Shown here: in pieces, positions 1 through 11,627 of the stretch | How the letters are laid out: each line of letters begins with the position of its first letter | Position numbering within the stretch: the stretch's first letter is position 1 | NCBI GenBank assembly: GCA_023313575.1 | Contig: JAJTTP010000014.1 | Location: forward strand, 558,001-622,000 | Length of the DNA: 64,000 nt | Reading direction: 5' to 3' | Source: Eutypella sp. D-1 | Lineage: Eukaryota; Ascomycota; Sordariomycetes; Xylariales; Diatrypaceae | Made by a program: the position numbers and the translations under genes | The notes under the pieces: model-generated | What the model was told of the DNA's origin: nothing | The model's database searches: none | Seen by the model: the letters and a program-made list of their open reading frames with translations, nothing else

Positions 1-791
1 AACAACTGGCAGCAATTTTATGCACTGTGCTTCTCGAGGTGAGGCTCTGAGGCTTCAGCTGGTCTCCATAGTATTATCCTGATTAGGAAGGAGAGTGGGG
101 ATTGCTTAGATACCGTTAACCCATACCTTTTTGTGGCTAGTGTCCGCCAGACAGGCGGCAACCAAATTGTTCCGTCTGTCGGTATGTACCCGGGTACGAG
201 ACCTACTACTCCATAGCACGATGTAGATCAGCTAATGAATGTTTAATGGGTACCTACCTGCCAATTAGGACGTACACGCTTTAAGGTACTCTAAAGCGCG
301 TCAAGACGCGGTCTGATCAAAAAAACATCATATTGTATTAATAGATTCTGCGTGCCCGCTCCTACCACCACCCTTACCCATGAGAATTAGATTGCTGATG
401 CGATTTAACTCTCCACCACACTTTATTCACTATATGTACATCATCGTCGTTTGTTGCTTGACTACGAAGTACTACTTCTAAAATAGATGGTAAATATTAC
501 CTAGATTTACCATTCAACGGTATCCTACATATACATCCTAATTGGTACGGATCAACATTGAAAAAAATACTACCCAATTCTGAGTCTATTAATTGCACCT
601 AAAGAGACATCATTCTCCTAACTATGACTTAAGTCGGGAGGATCATTAGACGCGTTAGACTTGACGATATCAACCTCTTGATTACTTGTTGTCGTCTCCT
701 CCGACTCCCGGTACGACTTACGGCATTTCTGGAACTTATGACTTTACGATAACATCACCAAAAACGCTTCCGGACGTATCTTTGCCCCATT
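1..791. other. Intergenic DNA upstream of CDC45
   Basis: No coding exon was recognised. The stretch is AT-rich in its second half and should hold the promoter and 5' leader of CDC45. It contains a TACGAAGTA word at 463-471, one of a dispersed family, and an MluI-type cell-cycle box at 650-655. The window edge cuts any gene lying further left. Confidence 0.6.
646..656 (+). promoter_or_regulatory. Putative MCB (MBF-binding) element of CDC45
   Basis: The sequence TTAGACGCGTT lies 136 nt upstream of the CDC45 start codon. ACGCGT is the established core of the MluI cell-cycle box bound by MBF-type factors in yeasts, and CDC45 is a typical G1/S gene. The same 11-mer occurs upstream of PMS1 at 34253-34263. 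Binding is inferred. ACGCGT alone also occurs elsewhere in the window, so the core by itself is weak evidence. Confidence 0.45.
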
Positions 792-3538
792 ATGTATTTA
801 CCACGGGATTTGATATCAAAACTATACGTCCACCTCCAAAAGACGCGACATCCCCTCTCTCCGCCTGTGTTAATCCTGGTCGCCCTTGAGCCCGATTCTC
901 TCTGCGCCTGTCGCATATTGACACGACTTCTCAAGCACGACTACATACCGCACAAGATCCATCCTGTAGCAGGATATGGGGATCTCGAGCGTGCGGGGCA
1001 GGAGCTCGTCGCTCCCATGATGGAGACGCGTGGTGGGAGCGGCGGGGTTGTCGTGTGTCTTGGCGTCGGAGGTATGATAGATATGGGCACGATTCTAGGC
1101 TTGGAGATTGAGGGAGAAGAGACTACCTTCGGCGGCGTGGAAGTATGGGTCATTGACTCGCACCGCCCCTGGAACCTGGCCAACGTCTTCGGCGGCTATC
1201 CCCTCGAGGCGGCCTCGGAAGCCACCTCTAGTTATCAGTCTCGTGCTCCTGAGGGCGTGAGCGCGGGTCGCATTGGGCGGAGCTATAAGCCTGGAAAGGG
1301 TGGCATCGTAGTCTTGGACGACGGGGACATCGAAGAACAGCTGGGAACGGAACGAGATGCGTATCTCGCCCTTGTCGACATGCCCGATGTCGAAGCCGAA
1401 GAGGGCGACCTATACGGCGACAGTGAATCCGAGGAAGAATATGAACAAGACGAACCAGAAGAGCCCTTGCCGCGGCCCGGGAAGAAGAGAAAGTCATGGT
1501 CCGACCGAGATGACAGTAGTGACGACGATGACGATCGACCACGGCAAAGGAGGAGGAGCAATTCGGTAAGCTCTGCGGTGCTTTCTCAGCAATTCTTATG
1601 CTAATTCAATTACAGTCAACACCGATTCCGAGCTCACCACGCCTCCCGGCGCAACGTGGACTTATTTCAATACGAGATGACCCCATCGTTCCGTCTTCCG
1701 ATCCCTCAGAGAATGCACCATCTGCCGCACAACCGCCCAAAGGCCCGTCCGCCCGGACCCTGCGAAGGCGGCTTCTCAGGATGAGACACGAAAACGAGGA
1801 CGTTCTGCGGAAGTACTACCGTATGGGTACTTCGTATTCCGAGCCGGTATCCGCTATGATGTACTCCTTGGCGTCGGAGCTAGGCCGGGAAGATAACGAT
1901 CTCCTGTGGCTTACCATCGTAGGTGTGACTTCCATGGAATTATATGGACGGTCATCGGCCGGTTTGGCGGTTACGGTGCGCGGCTCAGAATCCAGACCAA
2001 CCAACGGATGGATGGGCGTGCGCGGTGCACGGCTACGACAGCTTCTACGGGACGAAGTGCGGCGCCTGAACCCACCGGAGATCGGTGCGAGGGACGGACG
2101 AGTGTTGGCGGATAATGCCGGCATAATACCCACTACGGCTCGCAGCCCCGAAGACACCAGCATCAGGCTATCTCCGGAACCGAAGTTTCTCCTCATCAGG
2201 CATTGGAGCCTCTACGATAGCATGCTGCATTCCCCATACCTGTTCTCGAGGTTGAGAATCTGGAGCGAGAGCGGCCTCAAGCGTCTGCACAAGCTCCTCG
2301 CGAAGATGGGAGTGAGCCTCGTGCAATGCAAGCAGAGCTACACGCACATGGACATGATGCTCAAAAAGGAGCTGCGTACTAAGCTGCTAAAATACGCATC
2401 CCTGTACAATCTGGACGACATGGTCCCCGCCGCCGAGACGGACGGGAGGGATCTAGCCGGTACCAAGGACGGATGGGGGTTCGTCAGGAGCTGGGGCTGG
2501 CGGGCGACGCTCAGCGCACAAGACGTCGGCGTCGTTATTGGCGCCCTCCTCGAAGTAGGTAAGCACTATGCGACAGCGGACGCGGACGGACGGGCCCAGG
2601 CCAGCCAGGTGCAGGAGATTGAGGACGACGGCGGAGTGGCAGAGAGCCAGGAATGGGTCAGTCGATTCTGGGAAGCATACGACGCCCTCGAAAAGTAAGT
2701 CAGCGCTCAAAGCCGAATTTACTCCCGCATAGAAAAACGCTAACAAAAAGTTCGCAGCATCGATGCTCTCAAGGCCGGCCTACCGACGGCACAGTATCTC
2801 CACCGGGCGATCTTTCGCACCGGCACCTCGCTCATCGGCAAGCGACAGATCAAGCACTTGCACGCCTTTCGCATGTGCGTGATCAAGGACGGGCCGGACG
2901 TGCCACTCTTCACGCACCCGGCGGCCCTGACGAAGCTCGCCCTGTGGATTGGCGAGGCGCTGGCGGAGCAGGAGAAAGACGCGACGGGGAAGCTGGCGCA
3001 CGGGGGCCGCGGCACACCCCTGGTGGTAGCTAGCCTCAACGAGAAGCGTGGCGTCTACGTCGTGGTCGGCACCGGCGGTGGCGGCGGGCCCGACACGACG
3101 TTCCTGAACAAGGAGCTGGTGAAGGAGAAGAAGGCCGCGAAGGAGGCCAAGGCCAAGGAGCGGGAGCAGCAGCGGAAAAACAAGGAGAAGATCCGCGAGG
3201 AGAAGTGCGCGGCGAAGCGAGCCGCCAAGAAGAAGAAGAAGGACGCCGATGGCGAGGAGGATGGGGAAGAAGAGGAGGATGAGGATGACGAGACGGAGTC
3301 GGAGGGCAGCGAGGCGTCGGACGACTCGGAGGATGAAGACGAGGACGAGGCGGACGAGCAGCAGCAGAGGGAGCGCGGGTACGGGCTGAACAAGTTCGGC
3401 AGCGCGTTTCAGGACGTGGTCGCCGAGACCAACGCGCGCGTGCGCATCGACAGCTTCGAGCACTGCGTCGTGGAGGTGCGCAAGGAGGACCTAGGCGGCT
3501 TCCTCGAGAGCCTGTCTATGAAGGCCGTCGTGGGTTGA
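792..3538 (+). CDS. cdc45: CDC45, replicative helicase (CMG) subunit
   Basis: Cdc45 joins Mcm2-7 and GINS to form the CMG helicase, which unwinds DNA at origins and forks. Three exons are proposed: 792-1565, 1616-2694 and 2758-3538, giving 877 residues. Introns are 50 and 63 nt with GT..AG ends. The start is supported by the conserved fungal beginning MYLPRDL and by the following PPVLILVALEPDSLCACRIL block of the family's DHH-like domain. An acidic/basic segment around residues 205-258 carries GKKRKSW and RQRRRS, which could be nuclear import signals. The last exon has the conserved YLHRAIFRTGT and AFRMCVIKDGPDVPLFT blocks. Between about residues 739 and 821 there is a Lys/Ala/Glu-rich helix-like stretch followed by an Asp/Glu run, longer than expected for the core family. 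Identification is confident; only exact intron edges are uncertain. Confidence 0.95.
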
Positions 3539-6500
3539 TTCTTATAAGAGTAGGAAGAAAAGAGAAAAAAAGGCTCACCCGAAGGCGAGTCGTTCCTCTC
3601 TTCATCTTCGTTGCCACCATCGTCTCTCTTATTCTCCCTCCTGGCTGGCTGGCTGGCTGGCTAAGTTCCTCCCGGATGGCGTTGGGCGGTGGATCATCAT
3701 CGGACGACGGCGGCGGCGGCGGCGTGCAAGGCGGGACTGGACTGGACTTTCTACGAGCAATATCACCGGTGCATTGATTGCCGTGGAAACCCCCTCCCTT
3801 CTCATTGACTAAACAGCATAGCAGGCGGATGGATTATATACATACATATTTCATAGGCGGTAGTCCTTGTCGTTGCTGTAGCTTACTTACATTAATGCAT
3901 CAACCCCCTCCCCACCCCCTTCACACACACACACATATAACAACCCTCCCATCCCTCTCTCTACCTTCCCCTCTACATCAAACCCCCGCCACTGACAACA
4001 CGAAAGATAAAGAAAATACCATAATGAATGAACGGATGAGCGACGCGATTGATTTCTTGCTTTTTTCTGCAAAGGGGGTGGATTCGAGCGACGAATTGCG
4101 ATATTGAAATAAATATACGAACGAATACACGGATGGTTTGTCGTCGAGTTTCCCTGGGGGTCGAGTGGTCCCACCTTAGCCTACCCACCCCATCCCATCC
4201 CACCACCCCCCTTTTTTTGGCCCTCTTCCCCCATCCCATTACAAGGACCTACGGTTGGACCTGGTATTCAGACGAGGTGGTCGAATATATATAGCTGTAG
4301 GTAGTTGTTGTAACCGAATTACTGTTTATATATATGTATATGTTTGCGTGCCGCGGCGTGAGCGGGTTAGTGGTGCTGCTGATTTGTTGCTGTATCCGAT
4401 ATGGGACTATTCGCACTTCAACGCCTCCCTTCAGCGGAGGTCGGAACTGAAGTTCTGAAGATATTCGCGCGCGAGTCTATAAGGCCTTATAAAGACCAGC
4501 TGATCATACTGTTGCTATGCCTTTCTTTCCTTTAACCCCAAGTAGGCTCCTATCATACAAGGACTCCATTTAGGGATTTTCAGTGCCGTCTTATATTAGT
4601 GGCTCGCAGGTAAAGACTACGTTGTTTCCTTTTGGTCTTTTCCCCCTAGGTCCAATATTGCACCTGTTGTTAGAAGATCGATCGTGTCTACCAGTCACTA
4701 GCTATATCTATCTATATTTAATTTTCCCCGTTACCCCTCCGACAGCTGCCAGCTTACTAAGTAGCTACTTTAGAAACGTGACGGCTGGCACCACCATCAT
4801 CAATATTGCCGACCTTTTATAGCGCATATATTTGTGGTGACGAATTTAAGTCTAAAATGTTGAGTTGCTGCACTACCAGATATCTGCCAGCTGGTTATGG
4901 GGTGGCCGGGAAAATAATGTTGGCCCGAGCAGCATAGGCGGAGTGGGCTCGCGATGGAGGGGAGCTCGGGAGAGGGGGAGGGGTGTTCGGGAAGGGGAGG
5001 GTGACGTTTTATGCCGATCCGCTCCGCTCAATCCGTCACCAGCCTATTTTATATCCGAGGGAGGGAGGGTAGGTAGGTACTTTGACTGTATACAAGTACA
5101 AGCCCGCCCTGGAATCTTGCAGGTTAGACAGGCTTTTCCCTCGAGGGGTACCTCGACTTCGAGAAAGAGCCTCAAAAGATACTACCTAGGTATGCATTAG
5201 TGTTGCCTCCCCTCCTCGTGTAACCCCATGGGCGCGCCCGATCTATGGGATGTTATCGATTGAGTGATTGATCTGCTCAGCCGGGCTTTGCGGATCTTGC
5301 TGTCTTTGTTCTGTTCCATCCCCTCTGAACCCCTTAACTCACCCGACCAGACATCTGTTAGATCTACGGATGGACCCTCCGACTACTTAGGTAGGTACTA
5401 GGTAGTTAGAAGCTACGATTTAAACATACTACGGAATAATTCCTAAGGACTAGCTAGCTAACACCCATCGTATCGGACCCGGCTCTTATAAAGCAGAGAA
5501 GCGTTGTTTTTAGTCTATAGAACACCCCCAAATAAACCTGCTACTCACTAGTATCTACGAGTCGTAGCAAGTACGCATCATTTATTACGCATTAGGAAAC
5601 GTCAGTTGTGTCGACTTGGGTCTTGCGTAACGGGCGACATTTCCCTTTCCAGGAGAAAGACAAGAAAACTGAACGAGACTTATATTAACTTGAACTTTTT
5701 TTATCACCCACCCTTTTCATCGTCGCGTTCTCCCCGTCCCTCTCGATTCTTTTACCAATCAATCCCCCTTGACCGATACTTTCACTAAAAAAGAGTGCGA
5801 TACGATACTGGTTCAATACGATACCGGGGTGGATCAGCGCCCGGGTACCCCTCGACCGATTACCGATTTTAACTGTCATTTTTTTCCCCTGAAGGTCCTT
5901 GGCTCCATCCCCAAATCGCTTTTCTTGGCTTGGCTTCTCTAGCTCTAACTACTTAGCTCTAGTCGTACTATTATTATCACCGTTAGTTACTTATCCATCT
6001 TTTTCTCTTATCACTTACTCTATTCCCCCCCCGGCCCGCCCGTATCACCCCAGCGTCGTTCACGAAGAACCCAGCCAGACCCCTCGCTCGCGTCATCCTT
6101 ATTTTCATAGCGAGTTTGTTGTCGAGTCGTCAAAGTTGTTGATTGAGAGAGTCTTTCGACTTGCACGGACTACCTTTCTTCTTTCTCAATCATTGTTCTC
6201 GAATATCATCGAAACCTGCTTAGTATACATACGAATAACTTACTTAATACCTTATTCGGTACTCTTTTTTCCCATAAATTCGTAACAAAGCTCTACACAC
6301 GGTTATACCGGTGTTCCGTCCTTTTTTTCTTCTTTCATTTATCGCCCATTCTTTTCTTTTTTATGAAAATCGAATCGAATCGCCTTTTCTTTTATTATAT
6401 TACTCATCTTCCAAGAATTTCTCTCTCTGTCTCTCTCTGTCTCTCTCCAGTCCGTCTCTTCCCCCAATTATTATCGATTTCTCGCTCGGGAGGGCCCCTC

Positions 6501-7704
6501 CTTAACCCACCTAATCCGACAAGAGCACGCGCCCGCCCGCTTTCCAACAATTAACTACTTGAAGCAATTGGCCAACTAAAAACCGAACCAACCAACCAAC
6601 CAACCCTACCCGATCATTCTTTCGGGGTTCTCTCTCTCCCATTCCCTTTCCCTTGGGAATTCACCACGCTTTTCATAGCTTAGCCTTAGTTCCATATAGC
6701 ATTTTTTTTAGGTCTGCCTTTTAAGGAGTGAGACGATCCGGCGGGACATCGCGCCCTCCAAAGACCCCGAATCTTCCGCCTCAGGCAACCCAGGGCAAAA
6801 AAGTCAGGGCAGGGCATAAACCGGTATCCACCCCCTCGCCCCTCCACCTGGGCAATTGTGAAACTCCCCTGCTCCTTTTTTCATGGTTGCCAGGTGCTCT
6901 CTCTCTAGGCTTTACCCAAGTACTCCGTACAAGTACACTTTAGTAGTATTCAGGCAGGCGAGGCGAGGCGAAAGCGTCTAGGGCGTCTCTCCCACCTTTC
7001 AGATCTACCACCTCCCGGTCATCTCTCCCTCCCTCCCTAGGTACCTACTTAGGTACCCTGACAAGCTTTTAAGCCGTTGCGATTTCGACCCCACTTCAAC
7101 ACCTCATAGGTAATCCTTCATAAAGTATCCCACCACGTTATACTAGGCGGTTTGGTACTTCCAGGGCTACCCTATCCGTCGGTTGGGTCAGGTATCATCT
7201 TACCTGCCTGGTTACCTATTTATCGTCTATTTGCCTATCTACCTTAGGTACTTAGTTGATTTCTCAGGTTATTCTCTTTATCCGATTACTCTCTTGTCGG
7301 GTTAACTCTTAAACCATCACATCATATATTACTTTCAAACTTCATATCACTTTACACACACCTATCCCATCCCATCGCATTCCAGGATTTACAGCATTAC
7401 ATCACGACCGGCCACCTGTGTGCCGCCAATACGTACATTGGGAACGAACGAACGAAACGATCCTAAACAGAACCCACGTGCCCCTCACCAACATTTTTAG
7501 TATCCTAGGCACTGCCGCAGGAGGGAGAAGAAAAAAATCCCAAAAATAAAATTTAAAAAATAAGAATAATTGTCGGATTCAACTCGGGACAGCATTTTTT
7601 TAACCGACCCCACGTAGTTGCATCGATCTATTAGGGCGCCAGAAACAGAGAGAGTTTGTGTGAGTGAGTGAGTTGAGAGAGCGAGAAAAGGGCTTGCTTT
7701 CGAC
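3539..7704. other. Long intergenic region between CDC45 and NCS1
   Basis: No coding exon was recognised; the short open frames here are low-complexity. The first part is the CDC45 3' region, with a CTGG tandem near 3642-3661. The palindrome TACCTAGGTA occurs at 5183-5192 and the variant TACTTAGGTA at 5384-5393 and 7046-7055. From about 5700 the + strand is strongly pyrimidine-rich, with CT runs near 6420-6450 and CCAA repeats near 6585-6605, as in many fungal promoters and leaders. This part probably serves NCS1. Confidence 0.6.
5183..5393. repeat. TACCTAGGTA palindrome and one-base variant
   Basis: A perfect copy of the 10-nt palindrome TACCTAGGTA is at 5183-5192 and the variant TACTTAGGTA at 5384-5393. 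They belong to a dispersed family of at least fourteen intergenic copies in this window. Function is unknown. Confidence 0.6.
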
Positions 7705-9025
7705 ATGGGCAAATCGTAAGTATACTACTACTACAATCTATCTTGTCCCCCACCGCTCTCTCATCAACATCTTCCCGTTTTCATCCTTCTCGTCCCCCCC
7801 CTCCCTCCCTCCCCTGGCGCCCCTCGCCCTCATCTCTTCTCTTCAATCGCATTGCATCATATCATATATCTATATATCCCCGGACACCTCATATATACCC
7901 CATATACCCCATAGACACAAACTAGTTCGTCGTGGTCGTCGTACAACTATGCGATTTCCCTATTTCGCATCATCCAGACAAAGCGATCTCTCTAAATCCG
8001 AGGGGTTGTTGACAAATACGTCACAAGAGGACCTCCTTTCAACAGCACTGTTAGACCGGACGGCGTTTTCCCGACGATGTTTGCATTCCAGTTGCTAACC
8101 TTCTCATCCCTATCCCAGCCAGTCCAAGCTCTCCCAAGAGCAGCTAGCCGAGCTACAGAAGTCGACGCATTTTGATAAGAAGGAGCTGCAGCAATGGTAT
8201 AAGGGTCAGTTACAATTTCTCTGTGCAATGTGCAATTTCGTCAACCGCGCTGGCCCCGCTAGGTATCCGTCATTCGCCGACCGCCACCTTGCGATGCACG
8301 ACGTCAGCAGCGCAGTCAGCAGCGCAGCCATCTCTTTTCTTTTTCCCTCCTATCTGAACAGCAAAACCTGATCTAACATATACCTCTGTCTCGTGTGTGC
8401 CAAACAGGCTTCTTAAAGGACTGCCCGTCGGGCATGCTGTCCAAGGAGGAGTTCCAGAAGATCTATCGACAGTTTTTCCCATTCGGGGATCCCTCATCAT
8501 TCGCCGATTATGTCTTCAATGTATTCGATGCCGACAAATCCGGGTCCATCGACTTCAAGGAGTTCATCTGCGCACTAAGCGTCACGAGCCGCGGCAAGAT
8601 GGAGGACAAGCTCGACTGGGCCTTCCAGCTCTACGATATCGACGGTGACGGCAAGATCAGCTACGACGAAATGCTAAAGATAGTAGAAGCGATCTACAAA
8701 ATGGTACGGTTTTTTTTGTCCCTCCCCCTCCCTCCCTCCCTCCCTTTATAACATACCCCTGCTCTTATTACGTCACCGGCGTTCCTAGGGGAGATGGCGG
8801 GGCTGACAGTTTCCCGTCTCGCGTACGTGGGGCGAAACAAAACAGGTTGGATCCATGGTGAAGCTCCCCGAAGACGAAGATACCCCCGAGAAGCGCGTGA
8901 GGAAGATATTCAGGATGATGGACAAGGACGAGAACGGCAGCCTCGACATGGAAGAGTTCAAGGAGGGAAGTAAACGCGATGAGACCATCGTCTCCGCGCT
9001 ATCGCTTTACGACGGACTTGTCTAA
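7705..9025 (+). CDS. ncs1: Neuronal calcium sensor NCS-1/Frq1
   Basis: This is the N-myristoylated EF-hand sensor that in yeast activates the PI 4-kinase Pik1 at the Golgi. Four exons (7705-7715, 8119-8204, 8408-8703, 8846-9025) give 190 residues, the usual family length. The first exon is only 11 nt, encoding MGK plus part of Ser4, and is followed by a 403-nt intron. Splicing restores MGKSQSK, with Gly2 available for myristoylation. The first EF hand is degenerate ([13 protein letters not shown]), as in the family. Three canonical loops follow: D73-E84 ([12 protein letters not shown]), D109-E120 ([12 protein letters not shown]) and D157-E168 ([12 protein letters not shown]). The protein ends in the typical YDGLV. 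Identification is very secure. Confidence 0.96.
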
Positions 9026-9609
9026 CACCGGCAAAATCGCACGTTCCAGGGGGGGGGGAGGAAGGTTGGTAGGAGGGAGACGGCCAGAAGGACAGAGGGG
9101 AGCGACAAAGTTTCTCGATCGTACGTACCTAGATGTCGACGATGTTGGCGGCCAGGCTCAGCACGTTCCTTGTGTGTGTTTTTGAAAGCCCCGGTCGGTC
9201 GGTCGGTCACATCGGACCCCCCACTGGCTTGCTAGATCTTGGGAGGGCGACATGGGGTGGGGCGGAGGCGGAGGCGGAGGCGGAGCAATTCTTCGGACCA
9301 ACGACCAAATCCTCAACCAGGGAGCGAGGAAGAAGGCAAATTAAGGACAGGGAAGAGTAGGGGGGCAGGAAACAGAGATAGACAAACAGAAACAACAACA
9401 GCAGCAGCAGTGCCAGGGCAGGGAGGACGGAAGGAAATTCATCGTCTTCGTCGACGAAGACGACGACGACGAAACAGAGGAGGAATGACGGGCGCGCGCG
9501 GAAGTGATGGGGAACACCGACCGAATTGAACAAAGCGGGCCGCTTCTTTTTTGAGCTTTTATTTTTTATTTTTTGCACACACCAGGTTTTTTGTCGCTAC
9601 GACGAGCAC

Positions 9610-9634
<25 letters not shown>
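9610..9634. repeat. GA dinucleotide microsatellite
   Basis: An uninterrupted AG/GA run of about 25 nt, followed by more GACAGAGA-type sequence. It lies in the probable 3' flank of NCS1. Confidence 0.8.
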
Positions 9635-9641
<7 letters not shown>

Positions 9642-10171
9642 GCAAGAGACAGAGAGAGAAACAATCATGGTCTATTCTCCCCTCCCCCCCCCCCCAAACT
9701 ACCGCCAACTACCAACCAACTATCTTATCTGCCTTTCTTCCTGCGTAATTACGTGCGTGCTTAATGTGAGGTCGTCGTTGTTGTTTTTTTTTTTGGCTTC
9801 TTGGTGAGATGAGATTGCGTTGAGTAGGGAATTCCATCCCATCCCGTGATTGTGAAGTAGTAGTATAGTATGTATATCTGTAAAGAGAGAGCCTATCGCT
9901 AGTGTGGGGTTTGACCCCCTCCTAGTCGGCACTCAAGTAACCTCCTCTACCGGAACCCCCCCCCCCCCTGAAACCCGGCACACACTTCCTAATCCCCTTG
10001 ATAATAAAAAAATCTTGAAAGTCCTCCTCTGCTTAAGGTGAGTGAGTGAGTAGGTGACAAGCGGGTGTGTGCGCCCTAGTCAGCGCGTACGTGAAGACAC
10101 TTCCAGCGCCAACAAAAACAAAAGTCGAATCTAAATTTTTTTAAGTAGTATACCGGGGTTATGAAGGAGGT

Positions 10172-10206
10172 GGGTTGGGTAGGGTAGGGTAGGGTAGGGT
10201 AGGGTA
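10172..10206 (+). repeat. GGGTA pentanucleotide tandem repeat (G4-capable)
   Basis: A GGGTT unit followed by about six GGGTA units in direct tandem. Four or more GGG blocks with 2-nt spacers fit the G-quadruplex consensus on the + strand. It resembles a telomere-type repeat but is not the fungal TTAGGG unit, and the flanks are not subtelomeric in character. Confidence 0.7.
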
Positions 10207-10476
10207 CCCCCCGTAATAGAGTATCGAGGCCGCTTGGTATCTCCGAAGTTGAAGTTGGTGTATGCCCAATTTCGAAGGGGGCCTGCACAGCCCGGGTCGG
10301 CCCTTGGTACTCGGGCGACCGTCCTCATGGGTTTCTGTGATATTCGTGCGGCTCTGTAGGTGAAGTTATAACGAGTGTTATGTTCTATGATGTATTGTGT
10401 TGTATTGCCTACTTTCTTGAACACCTGCTACATGCATACGCAGCAGTCTGTATTAGCCTACCTACCTACATAAACT

Positions 10477-10500
10477 GAGGCTGGGGCTGGGGCTGGGGCT
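10477..10500 (+). repeat. GGGGCT hexanucleotide tandem repeat
   Basis: About four units of (G)GGGCT in tandem, about 270 nt downstream of the GGGTA array and on the same strand. It is also G-quadruplex capable. A small GAGAT repeat follows near 10561. Confidence 0.7.
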
Positions 10501-11627
10501 TTGTTGAAGAATCCGGCCTGTAGACAGGGTGTAATAGGATAAGATGGCATGTGATAGAATGAGATGAGATGAGATGCACGCGTGCTAGACTTTTATCGAG
10601 GCGGTGCCAGGGGAAGGCATAGTGACGGGGCGACATGACCTCATCATTTATTGATGCCGGTTATTGTGAGGCTGTGCTATGCTGTGCTTCGCGAGATAGT
10701 CATGAATGCGCAGCGTGTAGGGGTCGGGTCGCAGTTATGCGGGAGGGAGGTGGCTTGAAGAAGACCTTGGAAGTTGGTAACGGCGGCGCAGTCTCCTCTG
10801 ACGGGATAAGAGGTCGGGATGCCTCGAGAGGTACAGAGCCTGGACTCGACATATCTTTCACTCCGCCTCTGAGAGATATATCAGGTGGGCGAATAGGGGG
10901 TCAAGCGACGAGGTACCTACATGCCTCTGTCTTGGCAGTCTCTGTTATACCCGGGTTAACCCGGGGGACGAGGGGGCTCTTTGCATGGCCACATACAGGT
11001 ATGTAGCAAGGCTGCCCGGAAGCTAGGCGGCCTAGTGGGTCCCTCCCGGAACGGAGGATAGGCTGATCTCGGCACCCTCGCCTTCCTACAAATATAAGGG
11101 TTTAAACGTTCTCCTCCCAGTAGATGGGATCTCTCCCTATTATAGAAGCAAAATGTTTAACCACGGAGAATCAGGTAAATCGCTCTATTAGCCATAAAGA
11201 ACAACTTGAATAAGTTGCCGGCGCTTGTGACTGCATTGCATGTGGCTTTGCAATACAACAGGAGTCTCACCGAGATCATCATCCCATTGGATTAGATATT
11301 TGCCTACGTATGTATAAGTGGTGTAATGATACAACTCGAGACCCTATACTATTGGTCTTGCTACTCATTTTGGGGATCATCGAAGCCGCTGAGTTGTCAT
11401 TGGTCGTCCTTGATGCATGCACACAGCCCCTCTCGGCTGGAAGCCAGTTTCGGGTCCCCGAAAAGAGCACAGTAGGAAAGTGCGCATTTGGGCAGACAGG
11501 CACAATAGCCTGGTCGGAGGTAAAAGTCTGCAAGACCCCATTACTCTCCCGAAGTTCAGTCCAGTCCCATAACCCCACCCTATCACTTGACCTCTCCTCT
11601 ACCATGATATCCTTCCACATCGTTTAG

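Larger units (their letters stand above)
9026..11627. other. Intergenic region between NCS1 and the HeLo/ankyrin gene
   Basis: No coding exon was recognised. The region is rich in simple sequence: a GA microsatellite at 9610-9634, a C run near 9958, GGGTA repeats at 10172-10206, GGGGCT repeats near 10477-10500 and GAGAT repeats near 10561-10575. The first 600 bases probably include the NCS1 3' UTR. The last few hundred should hold the promoter of the next gene. Confidence 0.6.

Noticed and set aside
2780..3463. 227-codon open frame on the minus strand within CDC45
   Set aside because: It is the antisense shadow of a GC-rich, acidic/lysine-rich coding exon and consists of Leu/Val/Arg low-complexity sequence. 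The + strand has clear Cdc45 motifs.
10172..10206. GGGTA array as a telomere
   Set aside because: The unit is not TTAGGG, the array is only about 35 bp, and ordinary genes lie on both sides.
10270..10350. Possible 5S rRNA fragment
   Set aside because: Only a short GGTACTCGGGCGACC-like stretch resembles 5S rRNA. The conserved 5' half and the T-rich terminator are missing.
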